The notes under the pieces are model-generated. The model was not told the DNA's origin. It did not search any database and was given only the letters and a program-made list of their open reading frames with translations. Positions 1 through 8,796 of a stretch of 64,000 nt of DNA are shown here, in pieces. The translations under genes and the position numbers were made by a program. The stretch comes from Streptomyces sp. H27-C3 (GTDB lineage: Bacteria > Actinomycetota > Actinomycetes > Streptomycetales > Streptomycetaceae), in contig NZ_JASITA010000029.1 in NCBI RefSeq assembly GCF_030063415.1, forward strand, positions 34,209 through 98,208, given 5' to 3'. Position 1 is the first letter of the stretch. Every line of letters starts with the position of its first letter.

Positions 1-491
1 AACTCGGTGGACTCGGCCGTGGACGGGTCGGGCACCGCCCCCGTCTTCTCGTACTCCACACCCCGGTGGATGAGCAGGGTGGCGTCGCCGCCGTCGTCCA
101 GGATCATGTTGGGGCCCGGGTGGTTCTCCCAGGTCAGTGCCTGTTCCGTGCACCACCAGTACTCGTCGTACGTCTCGCCCTTCCAGGCGAAGACCGGGAT
201 GCCCGCGACCGCGATCGCCGCCGCCGCGTGGTCCTGGGTGGAGAAGATGTTGCAGGAGGCCCAGCGGACCTCCGCGCCGAGCGCCACGAGCGTCTCGATC
301 AGCACGGCCGTCTGCACCGTCATGTGCAGCGAGCCGGTGATGCGGGCCCCGGCGAGCGGCCTGGCGGCGGCGTATTCGCGGCGGATCGACATCAGGCCGG
401 GCATCTCGTGCTCGGCGAGGGTGATCTCCTTGCGCCCGAAGGCGGCGAGGGAGAGGTCCGCGACCTTGAAGTCCGTGAACTCAGACGGCAT
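1..491 (-). CDS. ahcY: Adenosylhomocysteinase, N-terminal part (cut by window edge)
   Basis: SAH hydrolase converts S-adenosylhomocysteine to adenosine and homocysteine, removing the product that inhibits methyltransferases. Only about the first 163 codons are in the window; the frame is open to the left edge. The translation starts MPSEFTDFKVADLSLAAFGR and shows the family blocks HMTVQTAVLIETL, CNIFSTQDHAAAAIA and ENHPGPNMILDDGGDAT, typical of the substrate domain. The ATG at 491 lies inside the 3' end of metF (11-nt overlap), so translation is probably coupled. It is the last visible gene of an operon that also encodes metK, an adenosine kinase, metH and metF, which together close the SAM cycle. 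Identity is secure; the remainder lies outside the window. Confidence 0.95.
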   Translation of the reverse strand, partial: MPSEFTDFKVADLSLAAFGRKEITLAEHEMPGLMSIRREYAAARPLAGARITGSLHMTVQTAVLIETLVALGAEVRWASCNIFSTQDHAAAAIAVAGIPVFAWKGETYDEYWWCTEQALTWENHPGPNMILDDGGDATLLIHRGVEYEKTGAVPDPSTAESTE

Positions 492-1353
492 GAGCGCTCC
501 TAGCGTCTCTGGAGGGGTGGGTGTGCTGGATGTCGCGGTGGATTTCGAGGGCGGCCGTGGACCGGTTGAGGGTGATGTAGTGCAGTCCTGGCGCCCCTTC
601 GTCGAGGAGGCGGCGGCCCATCGCGGTCGCGTGCTCGACGCCGATGCGGTACGAGGCCGAGGGGTCGTCCCTGGCCGCCTCCAGCCGGTGCGCCAGGTCC
701 TCGGGGAACGCCGCGTCGCTGAGCTCCGCGAAGCGGCGGATCTGGCGTACGTCGGTGGCCGGCATGATCTCCGGGACGACGGGGGTGTCGCAGCCGGCCG
801 CCACCAGCCGGTCCCGGAGGCGGAGGTAGTCGTCCGCGTCGAAGAACATCTGGGTGATGGCATAGTCCGCACCGGCCCGGCACTTGGCGATGAAGTGCGC
901 GAGGTCGCTCTCCGGGGAGAGCGAGCGTGTGTGCCCTTCCGGGAAGGCGGCGACGCCGACGGTGAAGTCGCCCAGGCTGCGGACGAGTTCGACGAGCTCG
1001 AAGGCGTACGTGAAGCCCTGCGGATGCGGGGTCCAGGGCCCGCGCGGGTCGCCCGGCGGGTCCCCGCGCAGGACGAGGACGTCCCGGATCCCGGCGTCCG
1101 CGTACTGCCCGATGATCGCGCGCAGCTCGGCCACCGAGTGGCCGACGGCGGTGAGGTGGGCGACGGGCCGCAGTGTCGTCTCGGCGGCGATCCGCCGGGT
1201 GACGGCGACCGTGCGGTCCCTGGACGAGCCGCCCGCGCCGTACGTCACGGAGACGAAGTCGGGCGCGAGGGGCTCGACGCGGCGGATCGCCTCCCACAGG
1301 GCGCGCTCGCCCGCCCGCGTCTTCGGTGGGAAGAACTCGAAGGAGAAGCTCAT
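481..1353 (-). CDS. metF: 5,10-methylenetetrahydrofolate reductase
   Basis: A 290-aa FAD-dependent TIM-barrel enzyme that reduces methylene-THF to methyl-THF, the methyl donor for methionine synthase. The start MSFSFEFFPPKTRAGERALW carries the diagnostic FEFFPPK motif within the first 12 residues. GADYAITQMFFDADDY and the PEIMPATD block also match the family, and length is normal (about 290-300 aa). The ATG overlaps the metH stop by 4 nt (ATGA) and its own stop overlaps ahcY, so it is the middle member of a translationally coupled metH-metF-ahcY run. A longer frame reaches 2055 but only reads through antisense-like sequence over metH, so the start at 1353 is clear. Confidence 0.96.
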   Translation of the reverse strand: MSFSFEFFPPKTRAGERALWEAIRRVEPLAPDFVSVTYGAGGSSRDRTVAVTRRIAAETTLRPVAHLTAVGHSVAELRAIIGQYADAGIRDVLVLRGDPPGDPRGPWTPHPQGFTYAFELVELVRSLGDFTVGVAAFPEGHTRSLSPESDLAHFIAKCRAGADYAITQMFFDADDYLRLRDRLVAAGCDTPVVPEIMPATDVRQIRRFAELSDAAFPEDLAHRLEAARDDPSASYRIGVEHATAMGRRLLDEGAPGLHYITLNRSTAALEIHRDIQHTHPSRDARSAHAV

Positions 1354-4300
1354 CCGGGCCCCCCGCCGGCCTTGAAGTAGCTCGCTTCCGGGTGGTGCAC
1401 GACGATCGCGTCGGTGGACTGCTCGGGGTGCAGCTGGAACTCCTCGGAGAGGTGTACGCCGATCCGCTCGGGCTTCAGCAGGTCGGCGATCTTGGCGCGG
1501 TCCTCCAGGTCGGGGCAGGCCGGGTAGCCGAGGGAGTAACGGCAGCCCTGGTACTCGGTGCGCAGCATCCCGTCGAGGGAGTCGGGCTCGCGGCCCGCGA
1601 TGCCGAGTTCGGCCCGTACGCGCGCGTGCCAGTACTCGGCGAGGGCCTCGGCCAGCTGCACGGACAGGCCGTGCAGTTCGAGGTAGTCGCGGTAGGAGTC
1701 GGCGGCGAACAGTTCGGCGGTCGCCTCCCCGATCCTGTTTCCCACGGTGACGATCTGCAGCCCCACCACGTCCGTCTCCCCCGACTCCTCCGGCCGGAAG
1801 AAGTCGGCCAGGCACAGGTGCCGGTCGCGCTGCTGGCGCGGGAAGGTGAAGCGGGTGCGCTCGCTGCCCCGCTCGTCCAGGATGATCAGGTCGTCGCCCT
1901 TGGACACGCAGGGGAAGTAGCCGTGCACGACCGCCGCTTCGAGGAGCCCGTCGGTCTGGAGGCGGTCCATCCACTGCCGCAGCCGGGGCCGGCCCTCGGT
2001 CTCGACCAGCTCTTCGTACGAAGGGCCGCTCCCGCGGGCCGACTTGAGGCCCCACTGCCCCATGAAGGTGGCCCGTTCGTCGAGCCAGGTCGCGTAGTCG
2101 GCGAGCTGGATGCCCTTGACGACCCGTGTGCCCCAGAACGGCGGTGTCGGGACGGCGGTGTCGGTGGCGACGTCGGAACGCGCGGGCCCCTCGGCCGGGG
2201 CAGGGGTCGCGGCGGCGGGGCGGGCGGCGACTCTGCGCTGCTTGAGTGGGGGAAGGGTCGCGCCGGGGACGCCGCGTTTGACCGCGATGAGTGCGTCCAT
2301 CAGGCGCAGGCCTTCGAAGGCGTCGCGTGCGTAGCGGACTTCGCCCTCGTAGATTTCGTGCAGGTCCTGCTCGACATACGCCCTGGTGAGCGCGGCGCCA
2401 CCGAGGATGACCGGGAAGTCGGCCGCCATCTTGCGCTGGTTCAGCTCCTGGAGGTTCTCCTTCATGATCACCGTGGACTTGACCAGCAGACCCGACATGC
2501 CGATGACGTCGGCGCGGTGTTCCTCGGCGGCTTCCAGGATCGCGGAGACGGGCTGTTTGATGCCGAGGTTGACGACGTTGTAGCCGTTGTTGGACAGGAT
2601 GATGTCGACCAGGTTCTTGCCGATGTCATGGACGTCACCGCGCACGGTGGCCAGCACGATCGTGCCCTTGCCGTCGTCGTCGGTCTTCTCCATGTGCGGC
2701 TCCAGATGCGCCACCGCGGTCTTCATCACCTCGGCGGACTGGAGCACGAACGGCAGCTGCATCTGACCGGAGCCGAACAGCTCACCGACCGTCTTCATGC
2801 CCTCCAGCAGCGTCTCGTTGACGATCTCCAACGCCGGACGGCTCTCCAGCGCCTCGTCGAGATCCGCCTCCAGGCCCTTCTTCTCACCATCGATGATCCG
2901 CCGCTGCAGACGCTCACCCAACGGCAGCGCGAGCAGCTCCTCGGCCTTGCCCTCCTTCATCGACTTCGTGTCGACACCGTCGAAGAGTTCGAGGAAACGG
3001 GACAGCGGGTCGAACCCCTCGCTGCGGCGGTCGTAAATCAGATCCAGGGCGACGGAGACCTGCTCCTCGCCCAGCCGGGCGAGCGGCAGGATCTTCGACG
3101 CGTGCACGATCGCCGAATCCAGTCCCGCCTTCACACACTCGTCCAGGAACACCGAGTTGAGGACAACGCGCGCCGCCGGGTTCAGGCCGAAGGAGATGTT
3201 GGACAGGCCCAGCGTCGTCTGCACATCGGGGCGGCGGCGCTTCAACTCCCGAATCGCCTCGATCGTCGCGACGCCGTCCTTGCGGGACTCCTCCTGCCCG
3301 GTGCAGATGGTGAAGGTGAGGGCGTCGACGAGGATGTCCGATTCATGGACCCCCCAGTTGTCCGTCAGGTCCGTGATCAGCCGTTCGGCGATCCCCACTT
3401 TCGTTTCGACCGTACGGGCCTGCCCGGCCTCGTCGATGGTCAGTGCGATCAGCGCGGCGCCGTGTTCCGTCGCGAGTGCGGTGACCTTCGCGAAGCGCGA
3501 TTCGGGGCCGTCGCCGTCCTCGTAGTTGACCGAGTTGATGACGGCCCGCCCACCCAGCTTCTCCAACCCGGCCCGCAGTACGTCGACTTCGGTGGAGTCG
3601 AGCACGATGGGCAGGGTGGAGGCGGTGGCGAACCGGCCGGCCAGCTCCCGCATGTCCGCGACCCCGTCACGGCCGACGTAGTCCACACACAGGTCGAGCA
3701 TGTGCGCGCCCTCACGGATCTGGTCACGGACCATCTCCACACAGTCGTCCCAGCGGGCCTCCAGCATCGCCTCGCGGAACTTCTTCGACCCGTTGGCGTT
3801 CGTACGCTCCCCGATCGCCAGGAACGAAGTGTCCTGCCGGAAGGGAACGGCCTGGTAGAGCGAAGCGGCTCCCGGCTCGGGACGCGGCTCGCGCGCGGTC
3901 AGCGGCACCCCGCGCACCCGCTCGACGACCTGGCGCAGGTGCTCGGGCGTCGTACCGCAGCAGCCACCGACCAGCGAAAGTCCGTAGTCGCGTACGAAGC
4001 CCTCCTGCGCGTCGGCCAACTCCCCTGCCGAGAGCGGATAGTGGGCCCCGTTCGACCCCAGCACGGGCAGCCCCGCGTTCGGCATGCAGGAGAGGGGGAC
4101 GCGTGAGTGCCTCGCCAGATGGCGCAGGTGCTCGCTCATCTCGGCCGGGCCCGTCGCGCAGTTCAGCCCGATCATGTCGATGCCCAACGGTTCCAGGGCG
4201 GTGAGGGCGGCGCCGATCTCCGAACCAAGGAGCATCGTGCCCGTCGCCTCCACGGTCACCGAGCAGATCAACGGAAGACTGATCCCCGCGACCTCCATCG

Positions 4301-4841
4301 CCCGCCGCGCACCGACGATCGCGGACTTCGTCTGGAGCAGGTCCTGCGTCGTCTCCACCAGGAGCGCGTCGGCGCCACCGGCGATCATGCCCTCGGCGTT
4401 CTGCTGATACGCGTCCCGCAACGTCACGTACGGGGCATGCCCCAGCGTCGGCAGCTTCGTCCCCGGACCCATCGAACCCAGCACCCAGCGCTGCTGCCCG
4501 GTCGACACCGTGAACTCGTCCGCCACCTCACGCGCGATCCGCGCCCCCGCCTCCGACAGCTCAAAGACCCGCTCCGCGATGTCGTACTCAGCCAACGCCG
4601 CGTAATTCGTCCCGAAGGTGTTCGTCTCCACACAGTCCACACCGACCGCGAAATACTCCTCATGCACCGAACGCACAATGTCCGGCCGGGTGACATTCAG
4701 GATCTCGTTACAGCCCTCCAGCTGCTCGAAGTCCTCCATGGTCGGATCCTGCGCCTGCAACATCGTGCCCATCGCACCGTCCGCCACCACCACACGCGAG
4801 GCAAGCGCCGCACGCAGGAGCTCGACCCGCCGGGCGCTCAC
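1350..4841 (-). CDS. metH: Cobalamin-dependent methionine synthase
   Basis: A 1163-aa B12 enzyme that transfers the methyl of methyl-THF to homocysteine. Four modules appear in order: homocysteine-binding barrel (DGAMGTMLQ near residue 20, zinc site VGGCCGTTP near 290), pterin-binding domain (FLAIGERTNANGSKKF near 330), cobalamin domain with the axial-His motif DVHDIGKNLVDI near 740, and the C-terminal AdoMet activation domain. The frame stays open to 5435 over the upstream kinase, but the GTG at 4841 sits in a GTGA overlap with that kinase stop and begins the family-like N terminus VSARRVELLRAAL. A metH copy inside a biosynthetic operon, with metF, metK, adoK and ahcY, points to dedicated regeneration of methyl donor. 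The host probably has another methionine synthase elsewhere. Confidence 0.96.
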   Translation of the reverse strand: MSARRVELLRAALASRVVVADGAMGTMLQAQDPTMEDFEQLEGCNEILNVTRPDIVRSVHEEYFAVGVDCVETNTFGTNYAALAEYDIAERVFELSEAGARIAREVADEFTVSTGQQRWVLGSMGPGTKLPTLGHAPYVTLRDAYQQNAEGMIAGGADALLVETTQDLLQTKSAIVGARRAMEVAGISLPLICSVTVEATGTMLLGSEIGAALTALEPLGIDMIGLNCATGPAEMSEHLRHLARHSRVPLSCMPNAGLPVLGSNGAHYPLSAGELADAQEGFVRDYGLSLVGGCCGTTPEHLRQVVERVRGVPLTAREPRPEPGAASLYQAVPFRQDTSFLAIGERTNANGSKKFREAMLEARWDDCVEMVRDQIREGAHMLDLCVDYVGRDGVADMRELAGRFATASTLPIVLDSTEVDVLRAGLEKLGGRAVINSVNYEDGDGPESRFAKVTALATEHGAALIALTIDEAGQARTVETKVGIAERLITDLTDNWGVHESDILVDALTFTICTGQEESRKDGVATIEAIRELKRRRPDVQTTLGLSNISFGLNPAARVVLNSVFLDECVKAGLDSAIVHASKILPLARLGEEQVSVALDLIYDRRSEGFDPLSRFLELFDGVDTKSMKEGKAEELLALPLGERLQRRIIDGEKKGLEADLDEALESRPALEIVNETLLEGMKTVGELFGSGQMQLPFVLQSAEVMKTAVAHLEPHMEKTDDDGKGTIVLATVRGDVHDIGKNLVDIILSNNGYNVVNLGIKQPVSAILEAAEEHRADVIGMSGLLVKSTVIMKENLQELNQRKMAADFPVILGGAALTRAYVEQDLHEIYEGEVRYARDAFEGLRLMDALIAVKRGVPGATLPPLKQRRVAARPAAATPAPAEGPARSDVATDTAVPTPPFWGTRVVKGIQLADYATWLDERATFMGQWGLKSARGSGPSYEELVETEGRPRLRQWMDRLQTDGLLEAAVVHGYFPCVSKGDDLIILDERGSERTRFTFPRQQRDRHLCLADFFRPEESGETDVVGLQIVTVGNRIGEATAELFAADSYRDYLELHGLSVQLAEALAEYWHARVRAELGIAGREPDSLDGMLRTEYQGCRYSLGYPACPDLEDRAKIADLLKPERIGVHLSEEFQLHPEQSTDAIVVHHPEASYFKAGGGPG

Positions 4842-5821
4842 GACAGTTCCCGCAGATGCGGTACGACACGGGCCACGGACTTGGGGCCGTACGCCGTCCT
4901 GATCCTCGCGAGGAGCGAGCCCCGGTACAGGCGGTACTCCTGGGTCCCCACGTAGTCCAGTACGGTCGCGGCCACCGCGCAGCCCAGCTGCGCCGCGCAC
5001 ACCTCCGGCAGGCCCCACGCCGTCCCGGCGAGGAAGCCGGCGCGGAAGCCGTCGCCGACCCCGGTCGGGTCGACGACCCCCGTCACCGGCACCGCGGGGA
5101 CCACGATCGTGGGGCGTCCGGCGCGCCTGATCCGTACCCCGTCCTCGCCGTGGGTGGTGATCCAGCTCCCGACGCGGCGCAGCACCTCGTCCTCGGTCAG
5201 GCCGGTCCGCTCCAGGAGCAGGGCCGTCTCGTAGGCGTTGGTGAAGAGCCTGCGGGCGCCGTCCACCAGTTCCAGTACGTCCTCGCGCGCCAGCCGGGCC
5301 AGTTGCTGCGAGGGGTCGGCGGCGAACGGGATGCCCAGGCCGCGGCAGGTGCGGGTGTGCCGGAGCATGGCCGCCGGGTCGTCCGGGGAGACCATCACCA
5401 GGTCGAGCCGGCCGCCGCGGGTGATCACGTCGCACAGGTCGATCTCGCGCGCCTCGGCCATGGCGCCGGCGTAGAAGGTGGCGATCTGGTTCTGTCTGCG
5501 GTCGGTCGTGCAGACGTACCGGGCGGTGTGCAGGGTGTCGCTGACCCGCACCGATTCGGTGTCGACGCCGTGTTCCTTGAGGTGCACGCGGTACGGCTCG
5601 AAGTCGGCCCCGACCGCGCCCACCAGTACCGGGCGCAGCCCGAGCAGCCCCAGGCCGAAGGAGATGTTCGCTGCCACGCCCCCGCGTCGTATGTCGAGGT
5701 CGTCGGCGAGGAACGACAGGGAGACCCGGTCCAGCCGGTCGGCCAGCAGCTGGTCGGTGATGGACCCGGGGAAGGTCATCAGGTGGTCGGTGGCGATGGA
5801 GCCCGTGACAGCGATACGCAT
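4838..5821 (-). CDS. PfkB-family kinase, probable adenosine kinase
   Basis: A 327-aa ribokinase-like sugar/nucleoside kinase. The N terminus MRIAVTGSIATDHLMTFPG, the RRGGVAANISFGLGLLG loop and the C-terminal signature DPTGVGDGFRAGFLAG (catalytic Asp in GVGDGF) define the PfkB family. Placement between metK and metH, next to ahcY, argues for adenosine as substrate: phosphorylation to AMP pulls the reversible SAH hydrolase reaction forward. It starts at the ATG at 5821, one base after the metK stop, and its TGA overlaps the metH GTG. Family assignment is firm; adenosine specificity is inferred from context. Confidence 0.88.
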   Translation of the reverse strand: MRIAVTGSIATDHLMTFPGSITDQLLADRLDRVSLSFLADDLDIRRGGVAANISFGLGLLGLRPVLVGAVGADFEPYRVHLKEHGVDTESVRVSDTLHTARYVCTTDRRQNQIATFYAGAMAEAREIDLCDVITRGGRLDLVMVSPDDPAAMLRHTRTCRGLGIPFAADPSQQLARLAREDVLELVDGARRLFTNAYETALLLERTGLTEDEVLRRVGSWITTHGEDGVRIRRAGRPTIVVPAVPVTGVVDPTGVGDGFRAGFLAGTAWGLPEVCAAQLGCAVAATVLDYVGTQEYRLYRGSLLARIRTAYGPKSVARVVPHLRELS

Positions 5822-5822
5822 C

Positions 5823-7016
5823 TCATACCCCTGCGGAGTGACGCAGCGCATCGACGCGGTCGGTGCGCTCCCAGGTGAATTCGGGCAGTTCACGGCCGAA
5901 GTGGCCGTACGCGGAGGTGGCGGCGTACACCGGCCGCAGCAGGTCCAGGTCGCGGATGATGGCGGCCGGACGCAGGTCGAAGACCTCAGTGATGGCGGAC
6001 TGGATCCGCTCGACGGGCACGCTCTCGGTGCCGTACGTCTCCACGAACAGGCCGACGGGCTCGGCCTTGCCGATCGCGTACGCCACCTGCACCTCGCACC
6101 GGCGGGCGAGACCGGCGGCGACGACGTTCTTCGCCACCCACCGCATCGCGTACGCGGCGCTGCGGTCCACCTTGGAGGGGTCCTTGCCGGAGAAGGCGCC
6201 GCCGCCGTGCCGGGCCATGCCCCCGTACGTGTCGATGATGATCTTGCGCCCGGTGAGACCCGCGTCGCCCATCGGGCCACCGACCTCGAAGCGTCCGGTC
6301 GGGTTGACGAGCAGCCGGTAGCCGTCGCACTCCAGGTTCACCCCCTGCTCGGCGAGCGCCTTGAGCACCGGCTCGACCACGAACTCCCGGATGTCCGGGG
6401 CCAGTAGCGACTCCAGGCTGATGTCGGCGGCGTGCTGCGTGGAGACCACGACGGTGTCGAGACGGGCCGGGTGCTCACCGTCGTATTCGATGGTGACCTG
6501 CGTCTTGCCGTCCGGCCGCAGGTACGGCACGGTGCCGTCCTTGCGGACGTCGGTGAGGCGGCGGGCGAGACGGTGCGCCAGCTGGATGGGCAGCGGCATG
6601 AGCTCGGGGGTGTCGTCGCAGGCGTAGCCGAACATCAGGCCCTGGTCGCCCGCGCCCTGGAGGTCGAGCGCGTCGCCCGACTTGCCCGCCGCGTCCACCC
6701 CCTGTGCGATGTCGGGCGACTGCGCGCCGATCGCGACGGAGACGCCGCAGGACGCGCCGTCGAAGCCCTTCGTCGACGAGTCGTAGCCGATGTCGAGTAT
6801 CGCTTCGCGCACCAGCGAGGCGATCGGCGCGTACGCCCGGGTGGTGACCTCGCCGGCGATCTGCACCAGACCGGTGGTGATCAGGGTCTCGACGGCGACT
6901 CTGGCGTGCGGGTCCTGGGTGAGGAGCGCGTCGAGGATCGTGTCGCTGATCCGGTCGGCGATCTTGTCGGGGTGTCCCTCGGTGACCGACTCCGAGGTGA
7001 AGAGCCGACGCGTCAT
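5823..7016 (-). CDS. metK: S-adenosylmethionine synthase
   Basis: A 397-aa methionine adenosyltransferase making SAM from methionine and ATP. It opens MTRRLFTSESVTEGHPDKIA with the methionine/ATP-binding GHPDK motif. It also has GAGDQGLMFGYA and the phosphate-binding loop HGGGAFSGKDPSKVDRSAAY, both universal in MetK. Full length, with no missing block. It starts one base after the carrier-protein stop and ends one base before the adenosine-kinase start, so it belongs to the same tight operon. As a likely second metK dedicated to this locus, it would feed the two methyltransferases encoded upstream (9774-11656). Confidence 0.96.
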   Translation of the reverse strand: MTRRLFTSESVTEGHPDKIADRISDTILDALLTQDPHARVAVETLITTGLVQIAGEVTTRAYAPIASLVREAILDIGYDSSTKGFDGASCGVSVAIGAQSPDIAQGVDAAGKSGDALDLQGAGDQGLMFGYACDDTPELMPLPIQLAHRLARRLTDVRKDGTVPYLRPDGKTQVTIEYDGEHPARLDTVVVSTQHAADISLESLLAPDIREFVVEPVLKALAEQGVNLECDGYRLLVNPTGRFEVGGPMGDAGLTGRKIIIDTYGGMARHGGGAFSGKDPSKVDRSAAYAMRWVAKNVVAAGLARRCEVQVAYAIGKAEPVGLFVETYGTESVPVERIQSAITEVFDLRPAAIIRDLDLLRPVYAATSAYGHFGRELPEFTWERTDRVDALRHSAGV

Positions 7017-7017
7017 G

Positions 7018-7260
7018 TCACTTCACCTCCGCACAGAAGAAGTTGCTCTCAATGGCGCCGAGGGTGCGGATCGCGTCGACTTCGAGTGTCTCCATCTCGA
7101 TGGACCGGCCGCTGAGCTGTTCCAGCAGGAAGACGAACTCGACGAAGGACAGCGAGTCGATCAGCCGGTTCTCGATGAGGTCGAGGTCGGTGGCGATGTC
7201 CTCGCGGTCGGTGTGCCGCTTGAGGATCCAGTCCTTGATCTGCTGCAGGCCGTCGGACAT
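7018..7260 (-). CDS. Acyl/aminoacyl carrier protein from an internal start
   Basis: An alternative product of the AcpS-ACP frame: 80 aa starting MSDGLQQIKDWILKRHTDRE. It folds as a four-helix carrier with the 4'-phosphopantetheine serine in DSL (LIENRLIDSLSFVEF). A clear ribosome-binding site, AGGAG, lies about eight bases before the ATG, which supports independent translation. It sits directly downstream of an amino acid:[carrier protein] ligase and an AcpS domain, so it is the natural acceptor of an aminoacyl group. The stop is one base before metK. The domain is certain; independent synthesis is inferred from the RBS. Confidence 0.6.
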   Translation of the reverse strand: MSDGLQQIKDWILKRHTDREDIATDLDLIENRLIDSLSFVEFVFLLEQLSGRSIEMETLEVDAIRTLGAIESNFFCAEVK

Positions 7261-7809
7261 GGGTGGTCTCCTAACAGTGCTGTGTACGAGGGGAATGTGG
7301 AGCGGGCTTCGGACGGCGCTCCGCGCGAGAACGCCTCGAAGGGGCGGCGAGTGGGTGGTGGGCTCGGGACGGGACCCGGGGCCCGTGGTGTCGCCGGTGA
7401 TGGGCGCGGCCACCGCCACCGCGTACTCCACGTCGTGGCTGATGCTCACGGTGATCCCGGTGATGCCGGAATCGCCCGCCATGACGGCTGCCGAGCGGCG
7501 CAGTTCGACCAGCGGCCAGCCGCCGTCGGCGCGACGGATGACGATGTCCAGCCAGGGCAGGAACCGGTTGCGCACCCGCAGGGTCTTGAACGCCGCTTCC
7601 TTGGCGGCGATGCGACCGCAGAGGCCGAGTACGTCGAGCCCGGTGGAGGTGCGGCAGTCGGCGAGTTCGCCGGGGCCCAGCATCCGGGTGAAGAACTCCT
7701 CGCCGTGCTCGGCGAGCAGCTTGCGGACGCGGTGGGCGGACACGATGTCCATACCGAGGTTCGCCCAGCCCAGGCCGCCCGCTGAGGGCGCCACAGGACG
7801 GGCCGGCAT
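7018..7809 (-). CDS. Holo-ACP synthase running in frame into an acyl carrier protein
   Basis: One uninterrupted 263-aa frame. Residues about 18-135 form an AcpS-type phosphopantetheinyl transferase: LGMDIVSAHRVRKLLAEHG with the Mg-binding Asp, FFTRMLGPGEL, and the RIAAKEAAFKTL helix with the catalytic Glu/Lys pair. A Pro/Ser/Arg-rich stretch of about 45 residues follows. The last 80 residues are a carrier protein with the modified serine in LIDSLSFVEF. No stop separates the halves, so either an enzyme-substrate fusion is made or AcpS has this tail while free ACP comes from the internal ATG at 7260. The start is one base after the ligase stop. AcpS would convert the neighbouring ACP to its holo form. 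Both domains are secure; the native product size is uncertain, and a missed frameshift is possible. Confidence 0.82.
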   Translation of the reverse strand: MPARPVAPSAGGLGWANLGMDIVSAHRVRKLLAEHGEEFFTRMLGPGELADCRTSTGLDVLGLCGRIAAKEAAFKTLRVRNRFLPWLDIVIRRADGGWPLVELRRSAAVMAGDSGITGITVSISHDVEYAVAVAAPITGDTTGPGSRPEPTTHSPPLRGVLARSAVRSPLHIPLVHSTVRRPPMSDGLQQIKDWILKRHTDREDIATDLDLIENRLIDSLSFVEFVFLLEQLSGRSIEMETLEVDAIRTLGAIESNFFCAEVK

Positions 7810-7810
7810 G

Positions 7811-8749
7811 TCAGACCACCGGCCTGGCCGGCCCGCCGTGCAACGCCCGTGCGGACGTGGTGGTGGTGTCCGTGGCGGAGATCGCCTTCAGGACCGCGTG
7901 GGTCGCGGCGTCCCAGCCACCGTGCCGCCGGGTGAGGGCCGAGAGCCAGCGCTCCAGGCCGAAGGCGACGCAGCTGGTGAACGCGGGGCCGCCGGTGGAG
8001 GCGAGCGAGATGTTGCACCGGTCACCGAAGAAGTTCCGGTGGGTGTTGACCGACGCGATGGCCAGGTCCTCGTAGAGGAACTCGTGCTTCACCGGCGAGA
8101 GGCGCTGGAGGACCGCCTTGGAACCTCCCTTGTCGAAGAACGGGTCGCTGGCCGCCTCCTTGCGCAGCGGCAGGTCCAGGGCGCGGGCGAACGCGGTGAT
8201 GCGATCGGTGAAGGCGCACAGGTGTTCCTCGGCGTGCTCGCGGCTGCCGATGGCCACGATCTCCCGCATACGGAAGCCGAGTTGGCGGCGCAGGCCCTCA
8301 TACACGCGCTCCTTGCGGAAGCACCAGCCGACGACCGTCACCAGGGTGGTGTCCTGCACCTGCCGGCCCTCGTGGTCGAGGTAGACGGCGTAACAGGACG
8401 CGGACGGCAGGCCGAGCGCGGCGGGTTGCAGGGCGTCGCACGGGAAGCAGCCGGTCTCGCCGCAGAAGGTCGAGTCCTCGCGGCGGTCCATGTCGAGGGG
8501 GGCCGCGACGACGGCCTGGTGCGGGAAGTTCTCGTAGTAGTCGAGCCGCGCCAGGTCCGCGGCCGGCAGGAGCGGTGGCATGGTCATCGGGCTCGCGCCC
8601 GCCGCCACGCCCCAGCTCTCGAAGGTGTCGTCGAGCAGCCGGAGCAGGGCGGTGCCCTCGGGGCCGAGGGACGGGAGCCCGGACTGCTCGCCGGGTGAGC
8701 CGGCCGAGCCGGATGTCGGGCCGGTCGTGATGGTCGGTGTCACGTACAT
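7811..8749 (-). CDS. Amino acid:[carrier protein] ligase (class II aaRS-like)
   Basis: A 312-aa homologue of the truncated, seryl-tRNA-synthetase-like enzymes that activate an amino acid with ATP and load it onto a carrier protein rather than tRNA. Class II features are visible: a motif-2-like segment (GWCFRKERVYEGLRR) and a motif-3-like end (CVAFGLERWLSALTRRHG). Cys/Glu-rich FCGETGCFPCD resembles the zinc site of this group, and no tRNA-binding N-terminal arm is present. The ATG at 8749 follows GAGAGGTGGCTC. The adjacent ACP and AcpS match the known ligase-carrier pairing in bacteria such as Bradyrhizobium. The amino acid used cannot be read from sequence; glycine, alanine and serine are typical candidates. 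Confidence 0.85.
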   Translation of the reverse strand: MYVTPTITTGPTSGSAGSPGEQSGLPSLGPEGTALLRLLDDTFESWGVAAGASPMTMPPLLPAADLARLDYYENFPHQAVVAAPLDMDRREDSTFCGETGCFPCDALQPAALGLPSASCYAVYLDHEGRQVQDTTLVTVVGWCFRKERVYEGLRRQLGFRMREIVAIGSREHAEEHLCAFTDRITAFARALDLPLRKEAASDPFFDKGGSKAVLQRLSPVKHEFLYEDLAIASVNTHRNFFGDRCNISLASTGGPAFTSCVAFGLERWLSALTRRHGGWDAATHAVLKAISATDTTTTSARALHGGPARPVV

Positions 8750-8796
8750 GAGCCACCTCTCAGTGGGAGGCCGGGTCGGAGCGGAAGGGGCGGTGG

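Noticed and set aside
1326..4106. 926-codon open frame on the plus strand opposite metH
   Set aside because: Antisense shadow typical of high-GC DNA; metH on the minus strand has full-length homology and all motifs.
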